A DNA stretch of 64,000 nucleotides from Rhopalosiphum padi (GCF_020882245.1 NC_083598.1:6937178-7001177); one strand, 5' to 3'; positions 37,990-52,555 are shown, numbered from the stretch's first letter. Program-made: numbers and translations. The notes: generated by a model not told the origin, from the sequence alone.

Positions 37990-40900
37990 TAGTATATTTA
38001 TACTAATACTTAATAGATTATAGTCCACTATTTAATATACTATTAATACGTTCATATTTAAAAAAAAACATACACATAATACATAAATGACCAACCATAA
38101 TTTAACTTTTGTAGTCTAAAATAGAATATTTTTCTACAAAATATGTATTATTATTGGTATTATGTAGACGTATGGAATATTAAATCATTTAAATCAATAA
38201 AGTTTACCATGATGAAAATTTGATTTTTTTCTTTATTAAAATATAGTATCAATATTACTTTAATCTACGAAAAAAACATACATATTTTGACCGATAAAAT
38301 GAATACTTATAGCATTATAGTAATAGAACGGTAAGAACGGTAAATAGACCAATTATATCATATAAATTAGGAAAATTATCATCATACTGCAGTGTTCTTA
38401 AGAAAAAAAAAAGGATTACAACAAGTGATACACTGCAGTAAGAGTAAAATATATATATATATATATATATATTATGTACATTATATTATACACTACATTT
38501 TGTACAACACACAAGAATATAATATTTATATTATTTATATTCTGTATAAAATAAAATACAAAGTACGCATTAAGGTGATTTTCTCAGTCAACAAAATGAA
38601 TTGGTTGATTGCATTAGTAGTAATAGCTCATCTAAATCAACCCGATGTATTTTGAATAATAAAAAAAATAATAATAATAATAAAACGTTAGCAAATCTTT
38701 TGTATTATAAAAAATAGTTTTTGAAAGGGTTTATTTATTACTATATATTTTTTTTGTAACCGAAGCCTATGGGCTATTTAATTTGTTATTGTTGCATTTC
38801 GGTGGAACGCATTCTTATTATTTTATCGTACAGCGAATTGCATTCTTCTGTTGCACAGCATTTTTTCGTTTTACCGTCTATTATTGATAATACTTAGGTA
38901 CTTATTATAGGTATACCGTCTTCGACGGGGACGACTAAAACACTATTATATTATAATAATACACTTTCATTGATATAATATAATAGGTATTACGGGTATT
39001 ACACTCTGTATTATAAAGTGTAATGGTTTTTGGACTTTTGGTTCTTATTCATTACAGGTAAATATTAATATTATTTATTTAATTCTTATAATTATTGTTA
39101 TCTCTAGACCATATCATTGGTTGTTGTTGTTGTTGTTGTTTTACTTGTAAGTGTAAATGCTGGTATAAACATTACCACAGAATTTTAGAGTCTACAATTT
39201 AGATCAATTGAACATTGTTTTTTTTCGAAATAATAGATACAGTTTAGTATAGCAAATAGAAATTCAATAATAACACATGTTGACGTATACGTGGTAAATT
39301 AGAGCGATGAATATAACTAATAAGATTACTTAAATACGATAATACTATTTATTATTTTCATATAAAATGTATTCTTATATATACGTTTAATAATATTGTT
39401 TTACGATGTTTTTAATATTTCTGTAATATTAATATTACATTATAATAATATTGCCTTTTGTACACGGCACGCAAGTTTGGATTGAAATATATATTATATA
39501 GTTACATTAAAAATCGTACGATTTGATGTATGCGTGTATCATTACTATATCATACTGACTTTAAGTAATGGTTTTATACTTACATGGCTACATTAATCAT
39601 TAATTAATATTCAATAATTTACGAATATATATATATATATATACATAAACACTGAGACAACAACATAACATTTTCAATGATTAATAACTAATAAGTAATA
39701 ACTATAGTAATAATAAACACGTATCGGTATATTTTCTCTGTTCTCATATACCTATAAGTATAATATATATTGACCTCAATGTGTTATCGGAAATTAAACA
39801 TGTATATTATTTATATATACGTAATCACATTGATAATTAACCTATAAACGTAACCTAACCGCGTTATTAATTTCATTGATGTTTAAACATGCAACTACAT
39901 TATAAGTGTTAAATTCGTGAATGGTGTTGCAGGTTATCAATGTGATGAAATTTTCAAAATACTTATTACTTAATTGTCATAGGCGGTTTGTATGTTGTTT
40001 TTTTATTAAAGAGAAGAAAAGTGAATTTATGTCTATAACGAACAAAATATATTTAATTTAAATAAAACTAATAAGTTTTCAAACACTGGTGTATGCATAT
40101 CTGAAGTCATGATAACAATTTAACTTAGTTACGTTATAAAAATAAAAATAAAATAATTTCCAACAAGTATACAATAAACACATATAATACAGGTATACGA
40201 AAACCATGAGATATCAAAAATTGGCCGAACCACGAATACCCAAATTCGTATAGTTTAATAGATATAGATACGATAATCCAACAACACTATCAGCGGATAA
40301 CAATTTCGTACAAATACGTTGAAAATAACGACTACCAAATTTGGTAATCGAATAATGTGTATAGAGCTGTAAGTTTTAATACGAGACCAATATATAATAT
40401 TGAAAACCTATAAAACAAGCCTCGGATAAAGGTAGATATTATCATTATACATTATTACGGGTATGGTAAAATTATTTATTTATTTATATTATATTATATA
40501 TTACATTCACAAAAAAATCGGTTAGTGTTTTCATTTATTATATAATAATTATAACTAATTAATACATTTTTCTTAGGTATTGTAAAATGTTTTGAGCACA
40601 ATCGACCATTAAATATTTAGAGCGCAATTGTATCTAAAAAAGTAATTTTAGGCGCAATTGGCAAACTGCCATTATTACAGCATCGATTATAATAATACAA
40701 TATAATATATGAGTATATTATTATGTATGAAATATTATAATTTGTAATGTGTATATATTTTATAGTGACTTAGATATAATAATTATCTAAGACGGGTAAG
40801 ACATAACGACATTTTTTTGTGGGAGTGAGTTTTTGTATATAACCTAGTAATCTACCATATAGCTATACTATATATTATATATATAAATACATGACAATGA

Positions 40901-41519
40901 GCTCGCGCAACGTTAAACCAGGGTATACAATATTATCGGACCGCACCTCAATCCGTCGTCGTATCTGGACATTGTGTGTCTATAGTGCGTTTTTCACACG
41001 CAAGTAGGTAATTCATTAATTTTCTTTCTTCAAATGGTTTACGATAAGTGGTGTGTGAGTATGTAGTGTGTACATTGTACCTCAGTCCACAGTGTACAAA
41101 TGTACGTCACGAAAAGAGGAGTGTCACTAGGTATATATATATATATACATGTTTTACATCATACACGGACACACAGTACAGACACGCATTAACTTTAAAT
41201 TTATAATTCTTAAGTAAATATATTAAATTGGGAAGAAGAAAAAAAAATGAATTTTAACCATGTCATATACTAAATTGCAAAAAAGTATACTAACACAAAG
41301 TCACAACAGATCATAGAGAAAAACACCAAGACAACCGCCTTTATAGATAGGAATTTATATTTATAATCGGAATTTCGTCACACCATACACAAATTACATA
41401 TATTTGAAAACGGTTCGATTGAAAATCGCAGTAAATCGGATAGCGTATTATACGAATGCAAATAATACGAACAGCGTCACAGCAACGACTGTTGTCGTAA
41501 AAGTTGGTTCATAACTCAC
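37990..41519. other. AT-rich intergenic DNA with microsatellites
   Basis: Contains (AT)n at 38449-38472 and (TTG)7 at 39118-39140. The 87-codon plus ORF at 38392-38655 is built around the AT microsatellite and is not credible. No gene seen. Confidence 0.5.
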
Positions 41520-41600
41520 CTTGTAGAACTGATTCGTATTTAACTTGAATGTAACGTTTTACCCACATTATGTTACCTTACAAAACACGACTTATGGCAC
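41520..41600 (-). other. Candidate 5' noncoding exon end (strong minus-strand donor)
   Basis: On the minus strand the sequence CTACAAG|GTGAGTTA places a strong donor with GT at 41518-41519. It could be the missing upstream 5' exon of karst, about 9 kb from the acceptor at 32318. A match of this quality also arises by chance in 64 kb, and the upper boundary shown here is arbitrary. Confidence 0.2.
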
Positions 41601-42290
41601 AGTGAATTGTGAGGGTATCTTTAAGCCAAGTTTCCACTATTAAGTTTTGTGTTATATTCTCTATACCAGATACGTAGGTAACAGAATGTTTGTGACACGT
41701 ATTCTATAAGTTATTAAACTACCTGTCTACCTATCAATCTATCATACTACATATTCAACACTCTACACTATATATACCATTGGAAAATATCGCGGTTAAC
41801 CACTCGTTATTATATGGTATACTATGATAAAGCTGGTTGCAGCAGCCGAGTTGCTTACCACGGTCAAAGTTACACAGAGCTACACGGGTTTATAGAATCT
41901 CACTGTGAAATTCGCGTTCTGAAAGTTGTCGCCACCAAAACATTATCAGAAAAACCGCTGAGGTTCTAAATTAACGCGGTTTGACCGAAGTGGCGAAGTA
42001 AGCACGGCCGAGGAAACAACCAACTACTACTTTATTGCTTACGGTATATTCTGGGTAACCGCAATATATTTTTTTTCGGTCTTATTAAATGGTCATTGCG
42101 GTCCGACTCTCAACCAAACTGTTTTCGCGTATTTTCTTTCGTTTTTAGCATCCACGCGATCGAGTAAGTACCATTTTATTATAAAGTGACGCGCAGTGAG
42201 ACGAAATCCCGGATATTTTCTATCTATAACTAACCGTTTTTGCATTATCATACACGAGTGTGTATTATAATAGTGTAGTGCAGTGGTGAA

Positions 42291-42363
42291 ATGAGTCTTG
42301 ATAACCTCGGGCTCGACGAACACGTATACTGCCCGTTTCCAGAGGATTACACCACAGATCAAG
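42291..42363 (+). CDS. Candidate first coding exon of an unidentified plus-strand gene
   Basis: An ATG in a good context (gtgaaATGA) opens 24 codons, MSLDNLGLDEHVYCPFPEDY and TTDQ, then a donor CAAG|GTAGGA at phase 1. The composition is balanced and codon-like, unlike surrounding DNA. The preceding 450 bases are relatively GC-rich with a CAGTGAG start-like motif near 42195, consistent with a promoter and 5' UTR. I do not recognise the protein and could not find convincing continuation exons to the right, so the gene may have very long introns or leave the window. A 117-codon minus ORF over the same stretch is probably its shadow. Confidence 0.4.
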
Positions 42364-45300
42364 GTAGGATGCACAAAGTCACCTATATTATTCAAGGGTT
42401 CCTTGAACAAATAGACAGTTTCATTCGCCTTTGCAACTGTATACAATTTTATTTAGAAATATTAGAATTTATTACAACTATATATTACACTGCGGAAATC
42501 CAGAAAACCTTGGGTATAATGATTAGGTAACGCGTTGCATGGTAATTTGTTTAGTTTTAGTATAACACTATAATATACAATACATACATTAAGTATTATT
42601 AGTTATTACATATATTATATTAATTTTTATAAGCTAATATAATATATATTATATAGCTAAAATATAAATTATAATTCAAAATTATGACTAATGAGTATAG
42701 TAATATACAACTAAAAATTTCCAAAATAGTATAAAATATGCTCTCAGCCGACAACATTTTATACACTGATGGTTCAAAATATTATCATTTTTATGCTCAA
42801 GAGTTCGATTATAATGAGTGAAGTCTTGCATAGTATAGATTGGTCTAAGTAGGTCTCTAAAATTGATCTAAATATGTTTTTTTTTTGTTATAAGGTCCAA
42901 TTAATCTCACTCTGTATATTGTAAGGGTTAAATTACAAATTTATATAGACATATTAGATATGCGCGTTATCATATCACATTTTACCAGAATCCTCAAAAT
43001 TACGAAAAATGAAATGAATTTATACAGGCACCTATTTAGTTTTTACAGCATAAATTATACATATTATATTACCTATATAATATACCTACCGACCTACCTA
43101 CTTACAGTAGACAACACCGCGATGTAATATTGTAAACATACAGCTTCTGCAGCAGTAGCTCTTGGCGCACGCAGTATCTCACGTAGGTATACTATACGGT
43201 CTTTGTGTGTTGTGTACGTGCAATAATTTTCGCCACTCTGTCCGAATATAACACAGTGTACAAACGTATAAATAAAATCTATGTATTATACTATACTCAC
43301 TATACGCAGTACAAACATAATACCTATACACGTCGCGCTCGGTTATGACGGTGGTCGGTTTACAAAAATGTATTCCACTTATTAATATACGACGCTCTTG
43401 TAGACGTATATAATCGCGGTGGTCGTCACCACCCTTAAAAATAAAAACAACATCTGTTGGACATATGGTCGAGGCGTTATTATTATATTATTACACACAT
43501 ATCCAAGCAGGCATGAACGCATACGCGCGTGTGTGCGTTTTCTGCAAATTTGTATCATGACAGCGTTTTGCACTCAGTCGCACGTGGTCCAAAAACAGAC
43601 TTGAAATAAGCATATTGGGCGATCGGAATACGAATATCAAATATTACATAAGTACCTCATATTTCTCAATTTTTAAAAACTAGAATTTTGGAAAAAAGAT
43701 AAAATACAAACACAAATAATAGTGAAATATTATTTGTTGTATCACTTTAATACTTATTATACATTTATACTCGTACTTTTAGCTTGAAGTATAAATAAAT
43801 ATGCGTAATTAAAGCTCTTCTATACTTATATTATGATATTATAATTGATTATTTAAGAGGGGAATGATATTTTTAAAGATAATTAAATATTACGATGAAA
43901 ATATACCTACCTATTACAAAAATGAATAAAAGAGGAATCATATACCACTTCTACTTCGAACGACTTTGACCGCTAATTAGTAATTACAAAGTTATAATAT
44001 AGCTATTCTTTCGAAAATTGTCGTAAATCATATTTGTACATGTATTTGTGTTGGACTAATTTGGATTAAAACACGAACCCAAATCTTTGGGTTGAATTTA
44101 ATATAATATCGTGTTTTTTATACTTTATACTTAAAAATTTAATAGGACGCCATTTGAGTATCAGTAGTATATATATAATAACTACTAGTGTTTAGCGGTA
44201 ATAAAGAGAAAAAACGATTTTTCTGTTTATTTTTTTTCACTACCGAAGGATCGTCGCGTTGGGCCGCACCCGACTTCCCTCACTACTAATACGTCAAAAG
44301 AGACATTTTTAGTTTTTTATATTATTATTATTAGTTATTCACGCAGCTTATTTTATTGATATAAGTAATCTGCAAATCCTACCTTACTGCTATACCGTCG
44401 ACGCGGTCGTATTAACGACGTTTTAATTTTCAGTTTATTTCGTCTTATTTATACGTAGTGTTTGCAGATAAAATTAAATATAGCAAATTTTTCTAAATAA
44501 ATAATAGTTGAAACATTTTCTTCTTATTTTTATATATCTTATTATTATTTTTTTGAAACAACCTTCTCTTGATGACTTCTAAGAAATAAAAGTCCATCAT
44601 TTTTTTCTTTGCTTATTTATTATTTTAATAATATATAATGGCTTATATTATAGCATTATACCATATTATATTTATATTCACACAGCACATTTTATTATTA
44701 TTAAATGTATAAATAAACAAGTATAAAAAGAGAAAAATTTTAGTTTAAACAAGTGTCTCAATATACAATATTTAATAAAACAAAAGTTAAACACTTCAAG
44801 TTTTTTTATAACGATGAATTATTATTTATTGACTATAATGTGTATGACTTTAGCTGATTATATTATTTTTAAACAAGGTGTTTTGCATTAATAAACTAAT
44901 AACTATTGATAATGTACTTAACATTCTTAGATATGATATTGAATAAAATAATACATACCTACCTTTTATAACCTATTCTATGTTTAATACCTAAGTATAA
45001 TAAAATAATAATTCATAGCATATAAGTATTAGGTGGGTATAAACGTATCCATATAATATATTAACTGTATAATATCTATTTTGCATACTAAAACAAATGT
45101 TAAATAAATAAAAAAAAAAAATTGTATACATTATAATTATACCATAATATACTTTAGTATATAATACACAAACAAAAAATTGTTGACATTTCGACGTAAG
45201 CCCAAGATATATCTTATATTATAAAACTTCAATTTTAATATTACTGTAAATCTGCGGTGCAAAATATATTATCAGTATCAGAACTTATCAAATAATAAAC

Positions 45301-48150
45301 GATATTATATTATAGGTCATAAATGTATCTATTAATGAAATTAAACAAATTCTTATATTTATTTAAAAGACAAACCAAAACCCAAAATTGTATTAAAACA
45401 AATGATGAAAATTATAAGTTAATTAAAATAATATAGGTGTATGTTAGAGTTTTAAGCAAGTAGGATTTGAATTAGATGAATATTTTCATTTTGTTTATAG
45501 AAATTCTACCATGAAAAAAAACAATTAAAAAAAAAAAAATTTTACGAAATAATTGGTTCAGGCGTGATCTATATTTTTTTGGTTCGATCATTATGATAAT
45601 TATATTTAAAGATTTTTTTTTAAAAAGTAATAATAATAACGTTTAATATAATATTTTCTGCACATAATATAATGATTCTTGGAAATACGAGTATCTATAG
45701 ATATGTATACATTTTATATAATATATTACATTATACTATAACTCAAAAATATTAAATGAACCACAATAACAAAATCATAATTTATGAGATATATCTTTAT
45801 GTACATTTTAATTTTTTTATATGAATTATAGAAGTTACATGGACTTCAATTACTACATTGACTTCATGTTATTATTAGTGTGTACATAAAAGTTGTAAAA
45901 TTAACTGATAAAACTTACTTTTATAGTTTTATCTTGCATTAATCCAACAAAAATACGTATGATGTATGTTATATACATTTAAACTGAACAAATAAGAAAT
46001 TCGGTTGAATATAAATCACTCAAAAGTCAGAAACTTCGCATTAACATATTTTCAAACATACCAACATTAGAGATAAAAAGTTTATACAGTTATAAAAGAC
46101 AAATTTTGCACTTTTTACACAACTTGATTATAAGTATCTATCTACAAAGTAAAACTTATTCTGGGAACTAAAAATAATAATTTTAAATAATTAATTGCTT
46201 GTTTACCTAAAACAAAATGTATTATTCATTGCATTTTTGGAAAATTCATACATATTTATAAAATCTACACTTAATGTTGTAGAAAAATATTCTAAAGATT
46301 TAGTTTTAACGAGTAAATATTAGACTTGCATTAAATGTATAAAGCTTAATAGATGTAAAACGTAATTTTTAAAAATCAAATAAGTACCTAATTGTGTAAG
46401 TGTCCGTTTTTCTTTTGTATAACTTTCGAATTGAACTCAAATAATATGTAACTTTTATACAAGATTTATATGTAATTCTAAACTACTATATTTAATGTGC
46501 TTTCTTTACTAATACTTCTATAATACCACTTTAGAATGTTGGTGAAGACAATGCGATAAAATACCTTATTTGGCACAAAAACTTGGCAAGTGTTTTATTT
46601 ATTGCTTTCATATTGGTGAAATTTAATCTAAAACATTCAATATAATGACTTAGGAATTTTAAACCGATTATAATTGCTTGAAAGTTCATATTAATTTGTT
46701 TCTTATCGAGTAATTTGTGAGAATATTATTTTGTCACTCGTGAGATTTTAGATAATGTGAAATACTTTTATAGACAGTTTGATTCAATTCCCAAACAAAC
46801 GATAATTAAACTTTGAAGATAAATAGAATTTTACAAATTGTATTGTCAATAATAAATCTATGTTTAAAGACATTAATTGAAGAACTAAGTTATTATGAAC
46901 AAGGTTATGAAGTTACTTACATTTTCAATGAAAAAAGTATGTATCGTCATTCGTCACGCCTTAGGTCAAATAAAGAATTAGAAATTTCAAGTATTATTTG
47001 TTGAACCAAAAAAATACAAGAATATACTTTTGAATACCTACTTTTTCTTTAATTAGTTAAGTTTATTAATTTTCAATAATTATATTTGCAATTCGTACTT
47101 GCCAAAATTCAATAACTAAACAATTATAGATATGAATCATGATAAAAAATATTTTTTAAGTTAATTTTTTACATTCCATTTTAATTCATGGTTTTACTCA
47201 TTTTTATTTGTGGTAAAGTAAATTTAAATTATCATGAAAATAATAGGCTTTATTTTATATAAATCAAACCATAATAAAATACGATAAATTATTAAATTGA
47301 TAAATAACTATGAACAGACAATTTAGAGTTTGTTTATTTGATTTTAATATGAACATCTTTATGAGTAATAAAATTAATTAACGATTAAACTCGTTCCATA
47401 TATATAGGTACCTATAGATATCAATTTGTGTATTAAAATTTGAAAATTGTAGATCACAATTATCTTTAGCTAAGTGTAAATTACCGTGGTGTACTGGTGT
47501 CAATACTTATGTTTAAATATATTGCTCTATGTAAATGCTCTTATAAAAATAAGGTGTTATTTTACCAGTTACATAATACTTCACAATTAAGCAAAAACAA
47601 TTATATTTTGTTTAATCAGTTAATTATTTAATTAACATGTTTATATTGCTTATATACCTGAGCAAACATAAAATGTACAATTGCAATTAAAATAATCTTA
47701 TTTACTTTTAGGTACTTATTATTAATTGTTTGTTGAAACGTAATCATTAATATATTTGTGGTTACCTAGAATAAACAATTAAAAAAATATATCTACAAAA
47801 TGTATTGTTTTATTTATATTGTTAGTAATTCATATTATTAAATCATGCTTTAACGATTCTGATTTCAAAAAAAAATTAATCGGTTTTTAATACTTGTATT
47901 AGGCATGTAGACTAAATAATAATAAATTGTACGAAGTTTTAAAATCTCAAACGTTTTGTTACGTACACGCGTCCTAAGTCGTTATTGTTTCATTTTCAAA
48001 AGAGCGGGATAATTTTCAGACACGGAAACAACGTAGGTAAGAAAATATTATTTTCTCGTAAATATTATCCATGGCGTATATTATTATACACGCGTGTAAT
48101 GTATACCGTATACGCATGTCGCATATAATCCCTCCCCTTCCACGAGTACG
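42364..48150. other. AT-rich intergenic or intronic DNA
   Basis: No exon or repeat clearly supported. Moderately CpG-containing patches occur at 43080-43600 and 44240-44420 and might be regulatory. The rest is AT-rich. Confidence 0.4.
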
Positions 48151-48154
48151 GGCG

Positions 48155-48165
48155 TATATATAAGG
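48155..48165 (+). promoter_or_regulatory. TATA-box promoter candidate
   Basis: TATATATAAGG sits in a locally GC-rich setting (cgagtacgggcg upstream, gacgggtgcgagtc downstream), which is distinctive in this AT-rich DNA. Transcription would start near 48185-48190. The first ATG downstream is at 48222 (aacaATGGC) and opens 65 codons beginning MAIILYVHVSYMYLP. A short first coding exon ending at a GTACGTTC donor (about 48235) is also conceivable, as in cuticle-protein genes. A long imperfect hairpin follows at 48345-48702. Confidence 0.4.
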
Positions 48166-48344
48166 TCAAGGACGGGTGCGAGTCTATACGAATTCTGTGA
48201 TTTGGTCGAGTTGCAATAACAATGGCAATAATTTTGTACGTTCATGTATCATACATGTACCTACCTATAGTGTATATACAGTGTACACGTTTAAAAATAT
48301 TATATATATTATACAGCTTTAACCACGTTAGAAATCGGGTTATG

Positions 48345-48702
48345 GGGATTTTCTGTCTTTATCTAACACACGTGATTCATAGGAATTTAGACGTGTTTTC
48401 ATTCCAACGTACCGATTGATCTTGTGAAGCAATAAGAAGAATTATAAGAACAGATTTTAATTTTTCATCAAGTCTACTTGAGATCAAAAAAATGAGATAT
48501 TCTATTTTTTAATATGATTTTGTTAGGATTTAAGGGGATAAAATCAAAAATATAGGAAAATCAATCACATGTAGACTTGTTGAAAAATTCAAATTTGTTT
48601 TTAGAATTTTTATCGGTTCACTAGAAAAATTGATACGCAGGAATGAGCATGTCTAAATTTCTATATTTCAAGTGTGTTAGATAGATAGAAAATTACCGCT
48701 TC
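48345..48702 (+). repeat. Long imperfect inverted repeat (hairpin, about 135-nt arms)
   Basis: The left arm (48345-48480) and right arm (about 48571-48702) are inverted copies. The left arm reads 'tatctaacacacgtgattcatagg', 'aatttagacgtg', 'cattcc', 'gattgatcttgtgaa', 'catcaagtctac'; the reverse complement of the right arm reads 'tatctaacacacttgaaatatag', 'aatttagacatg', 'cattcc', 'atttttctagtgaa', 'caacaagtctac'. Identity looks like 70-80 percent by eye. The loop is about 90 nt. It could be a decayed foldback MITE or a hairpin-RNA (endo-siRNA) locus read from the TATA box 160 bp upstream. Confidence 0.7.
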
Positions 48703-48959
48703 TAATCCCCTTGAATAGAACCATAATAATAATATTATCCATATTGCAACGAGTCAACCCGTGGATATAGGTATGCTAACGATGCTAACAAACAAACGAT
48801 ATGGATATATGTGCCTATACTTACTGTAATACTCGCGTAGTTTTTATAAATTATAAAATATGAGATCTGCAGGGAAAACGAATGTATCGTTATTATAATT
48901 GAGAATTATTTATAAGTTTAGACGTATAATATGCATAATTTAAAAATATTATAACATAA

Positions 48960-50330
48960 TACTCATTGCTAATTTGTCGCACGAGCGTGCGTGGGGGACT
49001 ATGGTCCCATGAACAAATATAGACGAAGCGACGGCGCTCGGAGGAGACGGCGGTGGTGGAAAGAAAAAAACCGTCTGGTACAGATCAATCATACACGTGC
49101 ATTAATGATGTTAAATTGTTAAGGAATTTATTAAAATAGTTTAAGCTACGTTCGTATACTTCACGTAATAATAATATTATAATAATAGTACGTCGGATCC
49201 CACGATACGCGTCGTCACTACTTCACTAGGAACTTTTGCGAAGGCCGACATCGTCACCGCGCTCCGCGGTCCACGACGACGCAAGACGTCATAATTATAT
49301 CGAAAAACCTAACGTCCTTGGACCTATCGTCGGACGATTGTGTGGTGCATGCGATGAATAATATACTCTGCGAGCGGCTGCTGAGGCCAATATATAGAGT
49401 GAATAGCAGCACCAGTAGATACAAAAGACAATAGTGGTCGGTTTTTTTTCGTCCTGTTGTTGAAATAAAAAAAAGGTAATAATAACACGAAAAAATAATA
49501 ATAATAAAATCGTAGCGTTGGCACACACGATATAATTTGTGGCTGCAACGATTTCAAGGTCACTGGACGACCGACCGACCCACCGACCGGCAGCAGCACA
49601 CTAATTAGACTCTTTGCGGGGATTTCTCGAGGGGATCGGTTGTACCATATATATATAATGTAATATGTTATATATGTAGTACCTATATGTACTTAAACCT
49701 CCTCGTTGGCCGGCTCGCTCATTTCCACGCGGTCGTCGCCGCGTGCGGTTGGGTCGCTGGTAATGTGTGTATAACGCGGTAAGTTGATTCCTATAACCGG
49801 GTAGGGGGATACATTAAAGAGGACGTGCAGCGCGCAGCCCGCGGGAGTCGAGCCGCCACATCTGCATTCCACGCGGACGGGTTGTCCGGAAATTAAAATC
49901 ATATTTTACGATACACACGATGCCGCGCGTTATAGTGGTAATGGTAGTAGTATTAGTGGTAATAATAATAATAATAATAATAATATATATACATATCATT
50001 ATGATATTATGTGCGCGCGCGTTGCCCGCAGTGTAAGTACAAACGACGATTTTCGATATGCCGTTTATAATTATATTACTCTTCATACTTGCGAGGATAC
50101 ATATATTTTGTCCAATTGGTTCCCAAAATCTTATGGAAAAAAAAAATAAAAAAATAATAATAATCGTGACGCCCGCGCAGCGAGAGAGTATAGGTACATA
50201 TAATATATACAATATAATATAATATATAAATATATAGTATATATAGTAATATAATATACGCGTGTACACATAAAGATACTAGCACGCACGCACGCACAGA
50301 CGAACGCACGCACACGCATACAACAGGTTC
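48960..50330. other. CpG-rich region, possible promoter or first exons
   Basis: CpG density rises sharply (gacggcgctcggaggagacggcgg near 49030; cgtcaccgcgctccgcgg near 49255; 49695-49880). On the minus strand an ATG in good context at 49719-49721 encodes MSEPANEEV then stops (stop at 49692-49694); the longer 69-codon minus ORF 49693-49902 ends there too. On the plus strand a GCG|GTAAGTTG donor occurs near 49780. These hints suggest a promoter with untranslated exons, but no consistent gene model can be drawn. (AAT)n at 49961-49984 and an ACGC-type repeat at 50283-50315 are also present. Confidence 0.35.
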
Positions 50331-52416
50331 TATGACCTGTGTGTAAGGTTTTTTTTACTCGCCAATATATATGTATATATATATATATATGCCACCGAGA
50401 TCGTAATATTATTATTTTGTTGTTGTCTTTGCTTTCATCGTCGCGAAATCAGACGTTTGTATGTAGCGGTGTACAGCATATATTAATTATAATGTGTATA
50501 AAATTAATATTGTCATCAACTATATACCTGCAGTAGCATGACATTTTGGCCAGAGTGACAATTTCAGCTGGTTACACGTTGTAGGCTCATGTTTAGCAGG
50601 CCGTAGTAAATCAGAGATAAAAATGTTTTTCTCAAGATATACGGAATTACTGTAAAATTAGTTATTAATTATTATTTAGAAGTATAAGGTGGACGTTAGC
50701 ATTTTCCGTCAAGCAGAATTGAATACATTCGAATTACGCCTTAAAAGATAAGATTCCTTAAAAAAAAAAAATTTAAAAATAAAAAGAGGCTAGGTTAAGT
50801 TAGGTATCAATAACGGGCTGTGGAGCCTACCGTTCATCTGATTCTTTGAAGTCCAGAGGTCGCTTTACCCTATTATCTTTTTCTTAAATATATTAGGATA
50901 GTTACACCACTGCTCTATTATACCTAAACATTGTGTACGTCGTTATACCTTATAATATAATTTATTTGTAGCTATATCGCGGCACAATTGATTAAATAAA
51001 AACGTGTCATGTTATTACATCACGTACGTGTGTTTGATTAATACTTTTAAAATTTAGTTTAACTTGTATAAGCAAAGATTTTCAAGGGTACTTATGCTCA
51101 AAGCTGAAAGTGCAACGCCGTTTTTGGTCGACATTATATTGTATAATATAAACAAAATGTAATATATCGTAATAACTCAACAACACTTAACTTAAATTAT
51201 AATTTTCCCCGCAAGATGCAGTGATATATATGTATAATATACTATATAGTATATATAAACAGTATACACACACACAGATATATTATATAGTTTCCATTTC
51301 GCGCGCTCGTCCATCAACGCCATTATTTACATGCGCGTCGATCGTATGTATAATTATATAGCAATATATATCGGATCAGAATGTATTATAATTATATTAT
51401 CGGAAGCATACCATCAGTAACAAAAAGTTCAAGGGGAACGAAACAACATTTGTTAGTTGTTGATAGAATTTCAAGTCTACGAGAGATATAATATAATATT
51501 GTATGGCAACTTATTTAAGAATATTAAGTCCGATATGTTTTACTTATTTTATAATACGACTGTATTGTTTGATTTTTCAAATTATACACATTTTATTTTT
51601 TGATATCCTGAGAAGTCTTCCAAATAGAGAATTAGACAAGACTTTCATAGTTTCATTTACGTGATAAAACCACCTAATACTTTACAACCGATCATAAATG
51701 TATTTTTATACGTGTGCAAAAGAAATGGTAATAAAATACCAATAAGTTAGTGTATAGATATTGCATGTATAATATTATGATAAATAAACTCCTATATATT
51801 TTTATTTTACGTACAAACTGCGATCGCTTTACAAGTAACCGTACGTACAATACAGATAAACATAAGATATTATATATAGGTTACATCCCTCGTAAATAAC
51901 AGTTTGGTTTTCTCTGAGAGATAGAGTCCTAAAATGTTTTCCTTGTTTAGATAACACTTTAACTATATGATAGTATGATACCTATAAGTAATAACATATG
52001 GAACAATAATAATAATAGTATACAAACATGAGTAAATATTGTATATACTCGGACCATGTCTCCGAAATCCGACCTACGTTAGATACGAAGTCACCCCCTC
52101 CCCTCCCCACAAAGAGTCTATTTTATCTAAATAATATTATAATACAATATATCGTCATCGGGATTCATGACCGGCGGTATCTATGAAATAACGGTTGCGT
52201 TACTATCGATGTATCATTATTATAGATATTCACTTGGAAATGATTAAAACAACAATGATTATTGTACATAATATTATATAGTATTAATAATGATCGCATC
52301 GATAATGAATAATAATTTTTAATAAGAATACTAGAGGACTTCTATATTGGTCAGTTTTGGTCGATTTAATTATTTAAATTATGTGGATCACCAGCGCGAC
52401 GTGCATATACCTACAT
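50331..52416. other. AT-rich intergenic DNA
   Basis: No supported gene. It includes TA-rich tracts (50370-50390, 51230-51290) and a short C-rich tract near 52095 (ccccctcccctcccc). Confidence 0.45.
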
Positions 52417-52555
52417 CAGAAGAGGTTCCCAACCTTTTTTGACTCACGGCACCCTTAATCATTTTCTAAAAATCCGGAGGCACCCTATGCCCTATTGCCT
52501 ATAGACTAAAAATATATTTCACATAATTTCGATGCACCCTGGATGAGAATCTCTG
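52417..52555. mobile_element. hAT-family MITE (139 bp) with 8-bp target duplication
   Basis: The element begins CAGAAGAGGTTCCCAACC and ends with the inverse of CAGAGATTCTCATCCAGGG. Inside the left end is 'cacggcaccc' and inside the right end 'gcaccctgg', the usual hAT pattern. It is flanked by a perfect 8-bp direct duplication ACCTACAT (52409-52416 and 52556-52563). No coding capacity; moved by a hAT transposase in trans. Confidence 0.88.

Noticed and set aside
38392..38655. Plus-strand 87-codon ORF
   Set aside because: Its core is the (AT)n microsatellite translated as Tyr-Ile repeats.
42093..42446. Minus-strand 117-codon ORF
   Set aside because: No domain or splice support; it overlaps the better-supported plus-strand first exon and its leader.
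49814..50315. Several minus-strand ORFs rich in I, Y and T (up to 151 codons)
   Set aside because: They run through AT and ATT microsatellites and give low-complexity peptides in overlapping frames.
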